Assembly: GCA_036556425.1 (NCBI GenBank)
Contig: DATBJJ010000113.1
Coordinates: forward strand, 62,001 to 126,000
Length of the DNA stretch: 64,000 nucleotides
Source: DATBJJ01 sp036556425
GTDB lineage: Bacteria; Acidobacteriota; Vicinamibacteria; Vicinamibacterales; 2-12-FULL-66-21
Reading direction: 5' to 3'
Below are positions 1 through 8,098 of this stretch, piece by piece. Under the pieces are notes generated by a model, which was not told the DNA's origin, ran no database searches, and saw only the letters and a program-made list of their open reading frames with translations. Position numbers and translations under genes: made by a program. Position 1 is the first letter of the stretch; every line of letters begins with the position of its first letter.

Positions 1-1
1 C

Positions 2-730
2 TCGGACGAGGTCGTGATCAGCGAGGCACTGGCCGCGCGGATGTTCGGCGACGGCGATCCCTTGGGTCAACGGCTCATTACCGGCGAGTACGATCGCTCG
101 ACCCACACCGTCGTCGGTGTGGTGCGCAATGCACCGTTCGTGTCGCTTCAATTGCGGAACGAGCCGTTCATGTTCCGGCCGATCGATGCATCGGACGGTG
201 CCGCGATCGTCGCAAGAACCGCCGGACCCGCACGCACGTTGGTTCGGCCGGCGGCTGCCGCGGTCCGCGCCGTCGATCCGCGTCTGTCGACGGCCGTCAA
301 CGCCATCGACGACGGCATCGCGCACGAAGTGTCGGAAGTGATGCAAGGCGCCGCTGTTGCCGGCGGACTCGGCGCCCTTGCGCTCGTCCTGTCGCTCTTC
401 GGCGTCGGCGCGGTCACGGCCCACTCGGTCGCCCAGCGCACGCACGAGATTGGCGTTCGCATCGCGCTCGGCGCGGCGCCGTCCGATGCGACGACGTTCG
501 TCGTCCGTCAATCCATTCGACCCGTGATTGGCGGCCTTGTCGTTGGATTCGTGGGAGCCGCGGCGGTTTCGCGCCTGGCTGCCGCGCTCCTTTACGGCCT
601 GAGCAGCGTCGATCCCGTCGCGTTCGGATCCGCTGGATGTTTCCTGCTGATCGCGGCGGCCGCATCGGCGTGGCTTCCCGCGAGGCGCGCCGCTCGCGTC
701 GACCCGCTGATCGCGCTCCGCGCGGAGTGA
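2..730 (+). CDS. ADOP-type MacB-like permease, C-terminal part (cut by left edge)
   Basis: Only the last ~242 codons are present; the frame is open to the left edge, so the GTG at 14 is internal, not the start. The first residues (VVISEALAARMFGDGDPLG) are the end of a MacB periplasmic core domain. They are followed by an FtsX-type membrane domain with three hydrophobic stretches, the box RTHEIGVRIALGA between the first two, and the ending RRAARVDPLIALRAE. The next two genes end almost identically, so this is the third member of a tandem array. Family knowledge: ADOP permeases are duplicated MacB-like membrane proteins without a linked ATPase, and their substrates are unknown. Inference: the full gene was probably about 900 codons. 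Confidence 0.85.
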   Translation, partial: SDEVVISEALAARMFGDGDPLGQRLITGEYDRSTHTVVGVVRNAPFVSLQLRNEPFMFRPIDASDGAAIVARTAGPARTLVRPAAAAVRAVDPRLSTAVNAIDDGIAHEVSEVMQGAAVAGGLGALALVLSLFGVGAVTAHSVAQRTHEIGVRIALGAAPSDATTFVVRQSIRPVIGGLVVGFVGAAAVSRLAAALLYGLSSVDPVAFGSAGCFLLIAAAASAWLPARRAARVDPLIALRAE

Positions 731-788
731 ACATGCCGGCGGTGGATCTGTCGTGGCGCTGCGCAGCGAATAGCTGGAGCAATCGATC

Positions 789-3530
789 ATGACCATTCCG
801 TCTTCCTTGAGGCGCCTCGCGGCGCTCTTCAGGCGCAGCCGGCTCGACGACGACCTCGCGCAGGAGATTCGCGAACACATCGCGCTTCGCCGTCAGGCGC
901 TCATCGACGACGGAATGGATCCGCGCGAGGCGGACTACGAGGCGAGACGAATCTTCGGCAACGTGATGCGCAAGCGCGAAGACTCGCGGGACGCGTGGGG
1001 ATTTCGTTCGCTCGACGCGCTCGTGCATGACTTGCGCTTCGGCGTTCGCCTTCTGCTTCGATCGCCGATGTTCTCGCTCGTCGCCGTGCTGTCGCTCGCC
1101 ATCGGCATCGGCGCGACGTCCGCCGTGTTCAGCCTCGCCGACGCGATGCTCCTACGCAAACTGCCGGTCGAATCGCCCGACGATCTCACGCTCTTCCAGT
1201 GGCGATCCGGCCCGCGCCACCCGGCGCCGAACTACAGCGGCAGCTCCCGCGGCGATGCGACGATGAACTACGGCACGTCGTTCTCGTTGGCGACCTTCGA
1301 GGCGCTCCGCAGCGACGGAGCCCGTATCGCGCGCGTATTCGGGTTCTCGACGTTTTCCGGCGGCGTGAACCTCACGATCGAACAAGACTCGGAAGTCGCG
1401 ACGGCGCAATTCGTCTCCGGCAACTACTATTCGACGCTCGGCGTTCGCCCGGCCGCCGGGCGGCTTTTGCTCAACGCCGACGATCGGATCGACGCGCCGC
1501 CGGCAGCGGTCATCAGCCATGCCTTCTGGGTTCGGCGGTTCGGCGCCGCACCCGGCGCGATCGGATCGATCGTCGCCGTGAATCGCGTGCCGGTGACGAT
1601 CGTGGGCGTGACGCCCCCAGGCTTTCACGGCACGATGCAACTCGGGGATTCGCCGGCCGTCTCGTTCCCGCTGGCGCTCCGCCAGACCATCGACGCCCGT
1701 GCCCAATGGCGGCTGCCGTCGACGTGGTGGGTCCTCGTGATGGCCAGGCGCGAACCGGGCGTCACGCCGGACGCGCTCGGCGCCGCACTCGGCGGCGTGC
1801 TGAATCGAAGCGTCGCCGAGGGCGCGCCCGAGCTGGCGGCTCACGAGCTGCCCCGCCTCGAGCTCTTGCCGGGCGCTCGAGGCGTGGACTACACCCGGGC
1901 ATCGAGCCGGGCGCCTCTGGGCATCATGGCTTCGGTCGTCGCGATCGTCCTCCTCATCGCGTGCGCCAACATTGCGAACCTGCTGCTCGTCCGCGGCACC
2001 GTGCGCGCGAGAGAGATGGCGCTGCGTGCCGCGATCGGCGCGTCGCGGCGACGGCTCGTTCGGCAGCTGCTGACCGAGAGCGTCGTGCTCGCGGTCCTGG
2101 GCAGCGCGGGCGGGCTGGTCGTGGCCAACTCGGTCGCCGCGGCGCTCCTTCCGGCTTTGAGCGGAGCGCCGATCGACACGTTCGACATTCGTACCGGTTG
2201 GCGGGTATTCGCGTTCACCGCCGTCCTCGCCGCGATCTGCAGCGCGCTCTTCGGCGTCGTCCCTGCGCTGCGAGCAGCGAGCGTGGGCATCGCGGCTGGC
2301 CTCCAGGAATCGGCGCGCGGGGCTTCGGCGTCGCGCCGACGCGTGAGCCTGACCGGGATGCTCGTTGTCGTGCAAGTTGCCTTGTCCGTCGTTCTCGTCG
2401 TCGTCGCGGGTCTGCTGGTCCACTCGGTGCGAAACCTGCAGAGCGTCGATACGGGCTTCGATGCGGCGAACACGCTCCTCTTCAACGTCAATCCGACGCG
2501 CAGCGGGTACGATCCTCCGCGAACGCTCGTGTTGCTCGAACAGCTCCGGGACCGGCTGAGCGCGCTGCCATCGGTCCGCTCCGTGTCGTTCTCCCACGCT
2601 GCGCTCATCTCCGGCAGCAACCACGTCACTGTGGCGTTCCCGCTCGACACGCCCGCTGCCCTGCAGGAGAACTACGAGGAGCGCAACCGCCGCGCCACCT
2701 GGCGTCTCATCGTGGGCGATGACTTCTTCGCAACGATGGGAATCCCGATGCTGCGGGGCCGTTCGTTCTCGCGCGGCGATTCGGGTGAACAGCACGTCGC
2801 GGTCGTCAATCGCGCGCTTGCGGAGCGTCTCTTCGGAAGCATCGACGTCGTCGGACGTCAATTCAACGTCAGCTCCAGAGCGTACAACGCCGTCGTCGAA
2901 ATCATTGGGGTGTGCGCGAACGCGAAGTACGATTCTCTTCGCGACGACCCGCCGCCAACCGTGTATGTCGGCTATCGTCAAGCCGGTGCCGGCGCGGTGA
3001 CCTTCGCGATCAAGACCACGGGCGAACCATCGGCCGCCGTGCCGCTCGCGCGCGAGGTCGTTCGCTCCCTCGATCCCAACCTGCCGCTCACCGGCATTCG
3101 AACCCAGGAAGCGCAGATTCAACTCGCGCTGACGCGCGAGCGATTGATGGCCGCGCTCGCGACGGTACTCGGCATGGTTGCCGTGTTCCTCGCAGGCATC
3201 GGCCTCTACGGGATGCTCGCGTACTCGGTCGGCCGCCGCGTTCCTGAAATCGGCATTCGTCTCGCGCTCGGGGCCGAGCCGGAGGCCGTTCGCTGGATGG
3301 TGATCAGAAGCGCTCTGCTGCTCGCATGCGTGGGCGTGGCGATTGGCTTAGGCGCCGCGCGCGTTGGAACCAGCGTCGTCCGGTCGCTGTTGTTCGGGCT
3401 CTCGCCGACCGATCCGATTACGTTCATCGGGGCGGCGGTCGCGATGATGGCGGTCGCGTTCGCGGCGGCGGCGATACCGGCGTGGCGCGCGGCGCGGGTC
3501 GATCCGATGGTCGCGCTGCGGGCGGAATAG
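789..3530 (+). CDS. ADOP-type ABC permease (MacB/FtsX-like, duplicated)
   Basis: 913-residue inner-membrane protein. Residues ~15-75 form the soluble helical prefix typical of ADOP permeases (RLDDDLAQEIREHIALRRQ, then DGMDPREADYEARRIFGN). A first membrane helix follows (LVAVLSLAIGIGATSAVFSL), then a MacB_PCD periplasmic domain and an FtsX three-helix block around residues 380-480. A second periplasmic-plus-FtsX unit follows, with PEIGIRLALGA near 820 and the end RAARVDPMVALRAE. The ATG at 789 is preceded by GGAG. The gene follows a truncated paralogue after 58 bases and is followed by another after one base, so co-transcription is likely. There is no ABC ATPase nearby. The substrate cannot be told from sequence. 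Confidence 0.92.
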   Translation: MTIPSSLRRLAALFRRSRLDDDLAQEIREHIALRRQALIDDGMDPREADYEARRIFGNVMRKREDSRDAWGFRSLDALVHDLRFGVRLLLRSPMFSLVAVLSLAIGIGATSAVFSLADAMLLRKLPVESPDDLTLFQWRSGPRHPAPNYSGSSRGDATMNYGTSFSLATFEALRSDGARIARVFGFSTFSGGVNLTIEQDSEVATAQFVSGNYYSTLGVRPAAGRLLLNADDRIDAPPAAVISHAFWVRRFGAAPGAIGSIVAVNRVPVTIVGVTPPGFHGTMQLGDSPAVSFPLALRQTIDARAQWRLPSTWWVLVMARREPGVTPDALGAALGGVLNRSVAEGAPELAAHELPRLELLPGARGVDYTRASSRAPLGIMASVVAIVLLIACANIANLLLVRGTVRAREMALRAAIGASRRRLVRQLLTESVVLAVLGSAGGLVVANSVAAALLPALSGAPIDTFDIRTGWRVFAFTAVLAAICSALFGVVPALRAASVGIAAGLQESARGASASRRRVSLTGMLVVVQVALSVVLVVVAGLLVHSVRNLQSVDTGFDAANTLLFNVNPTRSGYDPPRTLVLLEQLRDRLSALPSVRSVSFSHAALISGSNHVTVAFPLDTPAALQENYEERNRRATWRLIVGDDFFATMGIPMLRGRSFSRGDSGEQHVAVVNRALAERLFGSIDVVGRQFNVSSRAYNAVVEIIGVCANAKYDSLRDDPPPTVYVGYRQAGAGAVTFAIKTTGEPSAAVPLAREVVRSLDPNLPLTGIRTQEAQIQLALTRERLMAALATVLGMVAVFLAGIGLYGMLAYSVGRRVPEIGIRLALGAEPEAVRWMVIRSALLLACVGVAIGLGAARVGTSVVRSLLFGLSPTDPITFIGAAVAMMAVAFAAAAIPAWRAARVDPMVALRAE

Positions 3531-3531
3531 C

Positions 3532-6276
3532 GTGCGCACCATCCTTCAAAAGATCGCGGCAATGGCCCGCCGCCGCCGGCTCGACGACGAGCTCGAGGAA
3601 GAAATCCGTCAGCACATTCAATCGCGCCGTCAGTCGCTCATCGCTGACGGAATGGATCCGCGCGAGGCGGAGTACGAGGCACGCCGGATGTTCGGCAACG
3701 TCGCGCTGAAGCGCGAGGAGGCGCGGAGCATGTGGGGATACCAGTGGATCGACAACCTCGCGCAGGATGTGCGCTACGGCATCCGGCTCCTCCGTCGATC
3801 TCCGGTGTTCGCGGTCGTCGCGGTGGTGTCGCTCGCGATCGGGATCGGCGCGAGCGCGGCTGTGTTCACGCTGGCCGATTCCCTCTTGTTCAAGAAGCTG
3901 CCGGTCGCGTCACCCGACGAGCTCGTGATCCTCAAATGGATTGCCGGGCCGAAAAACCCCGCGTCATCGCTCAGCGGGAATTTCGACAACGACGGATCGA
4001 CGACGACCAGCACATCGTTTTCGGCGGCAACCGTCAGCGCGCTTCGCACCGACGCCGCACGCGCGGCGGACGTCTTCGGCTTCGCGACCGTTCCGAGCCT
4101 CGATCTGACGATCGACGGACAGTCCGAAGTCGGGAACGGCCAGGTCGTCTCCGGCAATTACTTTTCGACGCTCGGCATTCTGAGCGCGGCCGGCAGGCTG
4201 CTCGTCGACGCCGACGATCGCGCGGGCGCCGCGCCGGTCGCGGTCATCAGCCACGCTTTTTGGGTGCGCCGATTCGGTGCGGGACCGGACGTTGTCGGAA
4301 AGACGATCCTCGTCAATCGCGTTCCGGTCACGATCGTCGGCGTCGCGCCGAAAGGCTTTCACGGCGCGTTCGAGGTCGGCGATTCACCGCTCCTGACGAT
4401 GCCCATCGCGGCTCGCTCCGCAATCGCCGGCAGAACGCTGTGGAACGATCCCGGGTACTGGTGGGTGCTTGCGATGGCTCGGCTGCGGCCTGGCGTGTCG
4501 CCGGAAGCAGCGCACGGCGTGCTCGAGGGCTCGATGAAGCGGACCGTCGCCGAAGGAAATCCCGCGCTGACGGCGAGCGAGCTGCCGCGTCTCCAGATTC
4601 TTCCTGGCGCGCGCGGACAGCTCGAGAGCCGCGGCTCGCGGCGCGACACGCTCGTGATCATGGCGTCGGTCGTCGGGATCGTCTTGCTGGTCGCATGCGC
4701 GAACGTGGCGAGTCTTTTGCTCGTGCGAGGAACGTCGCGCGTGCGTGAGGTCACGCTGCGGGCGGCGATCGGCGCGTCGCGCCGCCGGATCGTTCGACAG
4801 CTCCTGACCGAAGGCGTTCTGCTCGCGCTGGCGGGCAGCGCGCTCGGATTGCTCGTCGCGAACATCGTCGCCGCCGCGCTCCTGCCGGTGTTGAGCGGAT
4901 CTCCGATCGAGGCGTTCAACATCCGCACCGACTGGCGCGTGTTCCTCTTCACCGCGGCGATCGCGACGGCGTGTAGCCTGCTGTTCGGATTGATCCCATC
5001 GCTTCGCACGACCTCCGTCGATCTCGTGAGCGGGCTGCAGGAACAAATGCGCGGTCATGCCACCGCGCCCAGGCGCGCGCGGTTCACGAGCGTCCTCGTG
5101 GTGTTTCAAGTCGCGTTGTCCGTTCTCCTCATCACGATCGCCGGGCTGCTCGCGTACTCGATCAGAAATCTTCAGCGGGCGCCGCTCGGGTTCGACGCAT
5201 CCAACGTGTTGATCTTCCGGGTCGATCCGGCGCGCGCGGGGTACGAGCTTCCGAGAACGCGCGCGCTGCTCGAGCAGGTTCGGGAAAGGTTGCGCGGCAT
5301 TCCCGGCGTGCGCTCGGCGTCGTTCTCCACCGCAACGCTCATCTCGGGTGGCGGCTCGAGCGGGCCCGCCGTTCCGCTCGATGCGCCAATCACCGAACGC
5401 GGCAGCGTCGAGGATCGAGATCTCTCGCGCCGCTATTCGTCCATGCGAATGACGGTGGGCGACGAGTTCTTCGACGCGCTCGGCATTTCGATTCTGCGCG
5501 GCCGCACGTTCATTCCCGGCGACACGGCGGGAGGACAGCCCGTCGTCGTGATCAACCGCGCGCTCGCACGCCGACTCTTCGGCGACGAGGACGCCGTCGG
5601 CCGGCAGTTCAGGTGGGGCACGACGAAGCAGTCCGTCGTCATGGAGGTCATCGGCGTGTGCGCCGACGCGAAATACACGTCTCTGCGCATCGACCCGCCG
5701 CCAACGCTCTATACGAGCTACCGCCAGTTCGATATCGGCGGCGCTACGTTCGAAGTGAAGACGGACGGCGATCCGGCGGCAATCGTCGCGCAGGCGCGCG
5801 ACATCGTCCGACAGCTCGATTCAAACCTTCCGCTCGCGTGGATCCGAACGCAGGAGGACCAGATCCGCCTGTCCCTGCAGAGCATCATGTGGATGGCGAC
5901 GTTCGCGACAGCGCTCGCGATCGTGGCGATCGTCCTCGCGGCGATCGGCCTTTACGGAACGCTCGCGTACTCGGTCAGCCAGCGAGTGCCCGAGATTGGC
6001 ATCCGCGTGGCGCTCGGCGCTCAGCGTCAATCGGTCGAGTGGCTCGTGCTCAAGAGCGCGCTCGCGTTGACGACGACGGGCGTTGCTCTCGGCGCCTGCG
6101 CGTCGTATTGGGGTACGGGGCTCGTGCGATCGGTGCTCTTCGGCCTGACGCCAACGGATCGATCGACGTTCCTTGTGGCTGCGTTGCTGATGACGACGGT
6201 CGCGACGGCGGCGGCGTATCTTCCGGCGCGCCGCGCGGCGCGCATCGATCCGGTTGAAGCGCTGAGAGCTGAATGA
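3532..6276 (+). CDS. ADOP-type ABC permease, paralogue of the preceding gene
   Basis: 914 residues, aligning end to end by eye with the product of the upstream gene: prefix RLDDELEEEIRQHIQSRRQ, DGMDPREAEYEARRMFGN, two MacB_PCD/FtsX units, PEIGIRVALGA near 820, and the end RRAARIDPVEALRAE. It starts with GTG one base after the upstream TAG stop, so translational coupling is expected. Two such long paralogues back to back, plus the cut one at the left edge, indicate local tandem duplication. Known of the family: predicted MacB-like transport or mechanotransmission proteins, usually seen in many copies in acidobacteria, without adjacent ATP-binding subunit. The gene ends directly against the convergent SRPBCC gene with no intergenic space. 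Confidence 0.92.
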   Translation: MRTILQKIAAMARRRRLDDELEEEIRQHIQSRRQSLIADGMDPREAEYEARRMFGNVALKREEARSMWGYQWIDNLAQDVRYGIRLLRRSPVFAVVAVVSLAIGIGASAAVFTLADSLLFKKLPVASPDELVILKWIAGPKNPASSLSGNFDNDGSTTTSTSFSAATVSALRTDAARAADVFGFATVPSLDLTIDGQSEVGNGQVVSGNYFSTLGILSAAGRLLVDADDRAGAAPVAVISHAFWVRRFGAGPDVVGKTILVNRVPVTIVGVAPKGFHGAFEVGDSPLLTMPIAARSAIAGRTLWNDPGYWWVLAMARLRPGVSPEAAHGVLEGSMKRTVAEGNPALTASELPRLQILPGARGQLESRGSRRDTLVIMASVVGIVLLVACANVASLLLVRGTSRVREVTLRAAIGASRRRIVRQLLTEGVLLALAGSALGLLVANIVAAALLPVLSGSPIEAFNIRTDWRVFLFTAAIATACSLLFGLIPSLRTTSVDLVSGLQEQMRGHATAPRRARFTSVLVVFQVALSVLLITIAGLLAYSIRNLQRAPLGFDASNVLIFRVDPARAGYELPRTRALLEQVRERLRGIPGVRSASFSTATLISGGGSSGPAVPLDAPITERGSVEDRDLSRRYSSMRMTVGDEFFDALGISILRGRTFIPGDTAGGQPVVVINRALARRLFGDEDAVGRQFRWGTTKQSVVMEVIGVCADAKYTSLRIDPPPTLYTSYRQFDIGGATFEVKTDGDPAAIVAQARDIVRQLDSNLPLAWIRTQEDQIRLSLQSIMWMATFATALAIVAIVLAAIGLYGTLAYSVSQRVPEIGIRVALGAQRQSVEWLVLKSALALTTTGVALGACASYWGTGLVRSVLFGLTPTDRSTFLVAALLMTTVATAAAYLPARRAARIDPVEALRAE

Positions 6277-6717
6277 TCAGATCGGCTCCCGTTCCACTTC
6301 GCGTTTGAGATTCGCGAGCTGCGGACGATACCGCGCGCGGTGCCCGCGCAGCAGCAGCGGAAAGAGCAGCCATTTCAGACCGTGCGGACGGACGTCCGCG
6401 GTGAACGTCACGATCGTGCCGGTTCCGTCGGGCCGCAACGTGTATTCGAACGTTCCGGTGATCCCGGATTCGGTGTTGCGCTGACCGATGCGGCGCGGCC
6501 GATCGTACGCCCACAAGCTCGACACGACCTGGCGCGTCTGTCCCATGACATCGAACGTCACGCTGATCTCGGCGCCCTCGCGCGGCGCGCCGCCGCCGAC
6601 GATTTCCATCGACCTGACGAGATTGCGCCAGCGGGATGCCTTGCGAAAATCCATGATGAAGTCGAACACCTGCTCCGGCGATCGGTCGATGTGCTCGACG
6701 TAGGTGAACGTGCGCAT
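6277..6717 (-). CDS. SRPBCC (START-like) domain protein
   Basis: 146 residues starting MRTFTYVEHIDRSPEQVFDFIMDF, the usual opening of polyketide-cyclase/START-like SRPBCC proteins. A lipophilic-pocket fold is expected, with the pattern SRWRNLVRSMEIVGGGAP and a C-terminal helix (LLRGHRARYRPQLANLKREVE). I chose the ATG at 6717 because it overlaps the TGA of the upstream regulator gene by one base (TGATG). Longer upstream readings run antisense-like Arg-rich sequence through the regulator gene. It is the last gene of a three-gene operon with an XRE regulator and a small membrane protein. The ligand is unknown; such proteins bind hydrophobic small molecules, so a sensor or detoxification role next to a repressor is an inference only. 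Confidence 0.82.
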   Translation of the reverse strand: MRTFTYVEHIDRSPEQVFDFIMDFRKASRWRNLVRSMEIVGGGAPREGAEISVTFDVMGQTRQVVSSLWAYDRPRRIGQRNTESGITGTFEYTLRPDGTGTIVTFTADVRPHGLKWLLFPLLLRGHRARYRPQLANLKREVEREPI

Positions 6718-6917
6718 CAGTCCCCATCCTCCAGCTCGAAGACCTCTTCGACCTTGCGAGAAAACACGCGCGCGATCTTCATCGCGAGCGGAAGCCCTGG
6801 ATCGTACTTGCCCGTCTCGATCGCGTTGATCGCCTGCCTCGAGACGCCGACGCGCATGCCGAGCTCCGCCTGCGACCAGGCCTGTTCGGCACGGAGCACA
6901 CGCAAGCGGTTTTTCAT
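6717..6917 (-). CDS. Short XRE-family transcriptional regulator
   Basis: 66-residue single-domain helix-turn-helix protein: MKNRLRVLRAEQAWSQAELG, then GVSRQAINAIETGKYDPGL (recognition helix SRQAINAIE) and a tail KIARVFSRKVEEVFELE. This is the stand-alone Cro/CI-like class that dimerises and often represses its own operon together with a neighbouring multi-helix membrane protein. The ATG at 6917 forms an ATGA overlap with the stop of the membrane-protein gene, and its own stop overlaps the SRPBCC start by one base. A perfect 20-bp palindrome inside the operon promoter (7331-7350) is the obvious candidate operator. Auto-repression is an inference from that placement. Confidence 0.9.
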   Translation of the reverse strand: MKNRLRVLRAEQAWSQAELGMRVGVSRQAINAIETGKYDPGLPLAMKIARVFSRKVEEVFELEDGD

Positions 6918-7306
6918 CGGTAGTAGCGCGCGGTGGCAATCATTGCGAGCCACCACAACCCGATCATCAGCATCCATATCGCATCGAAGTCGAGGTGGCC
7001 GAGAAACCCGGCGGTCTGCAGGAAGTCGCCGGCGATCGCGAGGAGCGCCATCGCGACGAACGCGATCGCGATCGACACGAGCTGGATGCGCTGGCTGAAC
7101 TCGTCCTGCGACGCGACGAAGCGCACCATCGCGACGAGCCACGCGACGAATCCACCGATGCCGATCGCCACCATGGCGGCGCGCAGCAGCGCCGCCTGCG
7201 GATCGGCGAGGAGCACGCGCTTCGCGACGATCATCGTCGTCACCCATAGCAGGAGCCCGAACGCGAGCCACCCGATCGTCCGTACGCTCGTATCTGGTTT
7301 CGGCAT
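6914..7306 (-). CDS. Small four-helix membrane protein of an XRE-regulated operon
   Basis: 130 residues from the ATG at 7306 (MPKPDTSVRTIGWLAFGLLL). There are four hydrophobic segments: WLAFGLLLWVTTMIVA, LLRAAMVAIGIGGFVAWLVA, LVSIAIAFVAMALLAIAG and AIWMLMIGLWWLAMIA. An AGGAC ribosome-binding site lies about 10 bases upstream. A longer reading from 7345 would begin inside the palindromic operator and is less likely. It is the first gene of the operon with the XRE regulator (4-base ATGA overlap). Pairs of this layout are common in bacteria, but the membrane partner has no established biochemical role. I do not recognise a named family with certainty. Confidence 0.8.
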   Translation of the reverse strand: MPKPDTSVRTIGWLAFGLLLWVTTMIVAKRVLLADPQAALLRAAMVAIGIGGFVAWLVAMVRFVASQDEFSQRIQLVSIAIAFVAMALLAIAGDFLQTAGFLGHLDFDAIWMLMIGLWWLAMIATARYYR

Positions 7307-7329
7307 TTGTTGTCCTGTTAGCGTGACTA

Positions 7330-7358
7330 AATGTAATGTTAACATTACATATTGTCAA
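7330..7358 (-). promoter_or_regulatory. Promoter with perfect 20-bp palindromic operator
   Basis: On the minus strand TTGACA (7353-7358, a perfect -35) is followed after exactly 17 bases by TACATT (7330-7335, -10). The perfect palindrome ATGTAATGTTAACATTACAT occupies 7331-7350, filling most of the spacer and overlapping the -10. It lies about 25 bases upstream of the start codon of the membrane-protein/XRE/SRPBCC operon. It is strongly AT-rich in a GC-rich segment. Placement predicts repression by steric block, most simply by the XRE regulator encoded in the operon. Confidence 0.8.
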
Positions 7359-7407
7359 GCAGTACGGACTATCGTCCCCGCTTAAGCGAAAGGCTACGGG
7401 AGGAGGA

Positions 7408-7893
7408 CTATTCGGAGCCGGGCGTCGGAAGGATCGGGCGCGGCGCCGTGACGGAGGGGACGGCGGGATTGGGACGGAGCGGCGCGGGCACCGCGTTCAG
7501 GGACGGACGGCCCGCACGAATCGGCTGATACGGGATGATCTGCGCACGGTCCATCTTCGCGCTCGGTTTGTCCGCCACGAGCGGCGCGACGTAATTGGGC
7601 TTCTGGCCGCTCGAGGAATTCAGCCGCGGCCGGGTCTTTCCGCCCAGCGTCTGCACTTTCGGCAGCTGCTTCAGCGTGATTGTCTGCGTCTTCGACGAGG
7701 CGGGCGGCTGGCCGCTCGTCGAGACGATGGGCGCCTTCTTCGCCGCCACGGCGGCGGCAAGCGCGGCGAGCGGCGGGCGCGCCGGCGGCTCGGCGCCTTG
7801 GGCCGCCGCGCGGACCGGCAGCGCGACCAGCACCGCGGCGCCTAGAGCCGCAAACACTCGCGCGAGTGAAAGCTGCGAAGTCGAAGAACGCAT
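7408..7893 (-). CDS. Hypothetical exported Pro/Ala-rich protein
   Basis: 161 residues with a clear signal peptide (RVFAALGAAVLVALPVRAAAQ, cleavage likely after AAA or AQG). The rest is low-complexity mature sequence rich in Pro, Ala, Lys and Gln (PPARPPLAALAAAVAAKK, APLRPNPAVPSVTAPRPI). I see no catalytic motif, lipobox or membrane anchor, and I do not recognise the family. A credible promoter (7958-7987) stands about 65 bases upstream, so the gene is probably real and transcribed alone. The product is expected in the periplasm. Its 3' end faces away from the XRE operon promoter. Confidence 0.6.
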   Translation of the reverse strand: MRSSTSQLSLARVFAALGAAVLVALPVRAAAQGAEPPARPPLAALAAAVAAKKAPIVSTSGQPPASSKTQTITLKQLPKVQTLGGKTRPRLNSSSGQKPNYVAPLVADKPSAKMDRAQIIPYQPIRAGRPSLNAVPAPLRPNPAVPSVTAPRPILPTPGSE

Positions 7894-7957
7894 TGCTTTA
7901 GGCCACTTCAGCCATATGCCAGATCGTGGCCATATTCAGGACATTAACATATCGCGT

Positions 7958-7987
7958 ATTATCAATAACTTGTGAGTAAATGGTCAA
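7958..7987 (-). promoter_or_regulatory. Probable sigma70-type promoter of the exported Pro-rich protein gene
   Basis: On the minus strand TTGACC (7982-7987) is followed after 18 bases by GATAAT (7958-7963); each matches the consensus at 5 of 6 positions. It lies in an AT-rich patch (about 7925-7995) that stands out from the GC-rich surroundings. It would give a leader of about 60 bases before the ATG at 7893. Confidence 0.5.
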
Positions 7988-8053
7988 TATTGAACTAGCG
8001 CCTCTCCGTGCGCCGACGCACAGTCCAGACACACTGGCGCACACTCTAACATC

Positions 8054-8092
8054 GGGGACACCCAATCGGGACACCCAACATTGGGTGTCCCC
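8054..8092. repeat. Triple GGGACACCCAA element forming a 13-bp hairpin
   Basis: GGGGACACCCAAT (8054-8066) is followed by a near copy in direct orientation (CGGGACACCCAAC, 8067-8079) and a perfect inverted copy (ATTGGGTGTCCCC, 8080-8092). The outer copies make a 13-bp perfect stem with a 13-base loop. It stands 7 bases after the apbE stop codon, so it may work as a transcription terminator or mRNA 3'-end stabiliser, although no T-run follows. The direct-plus-inverted layout also resembles REP-type elements. Confidence 0.55.
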
Positions 8093-8098
8093 GCCCTG

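Noticed and set aside
1152..3122. 656-codon open frame on the minus strand
   Set aside because: Antisense to the ADOP permease at 789-3530; Arg/Asp/Glu-rich composition typical of GC-rich shadow frames, no domain.
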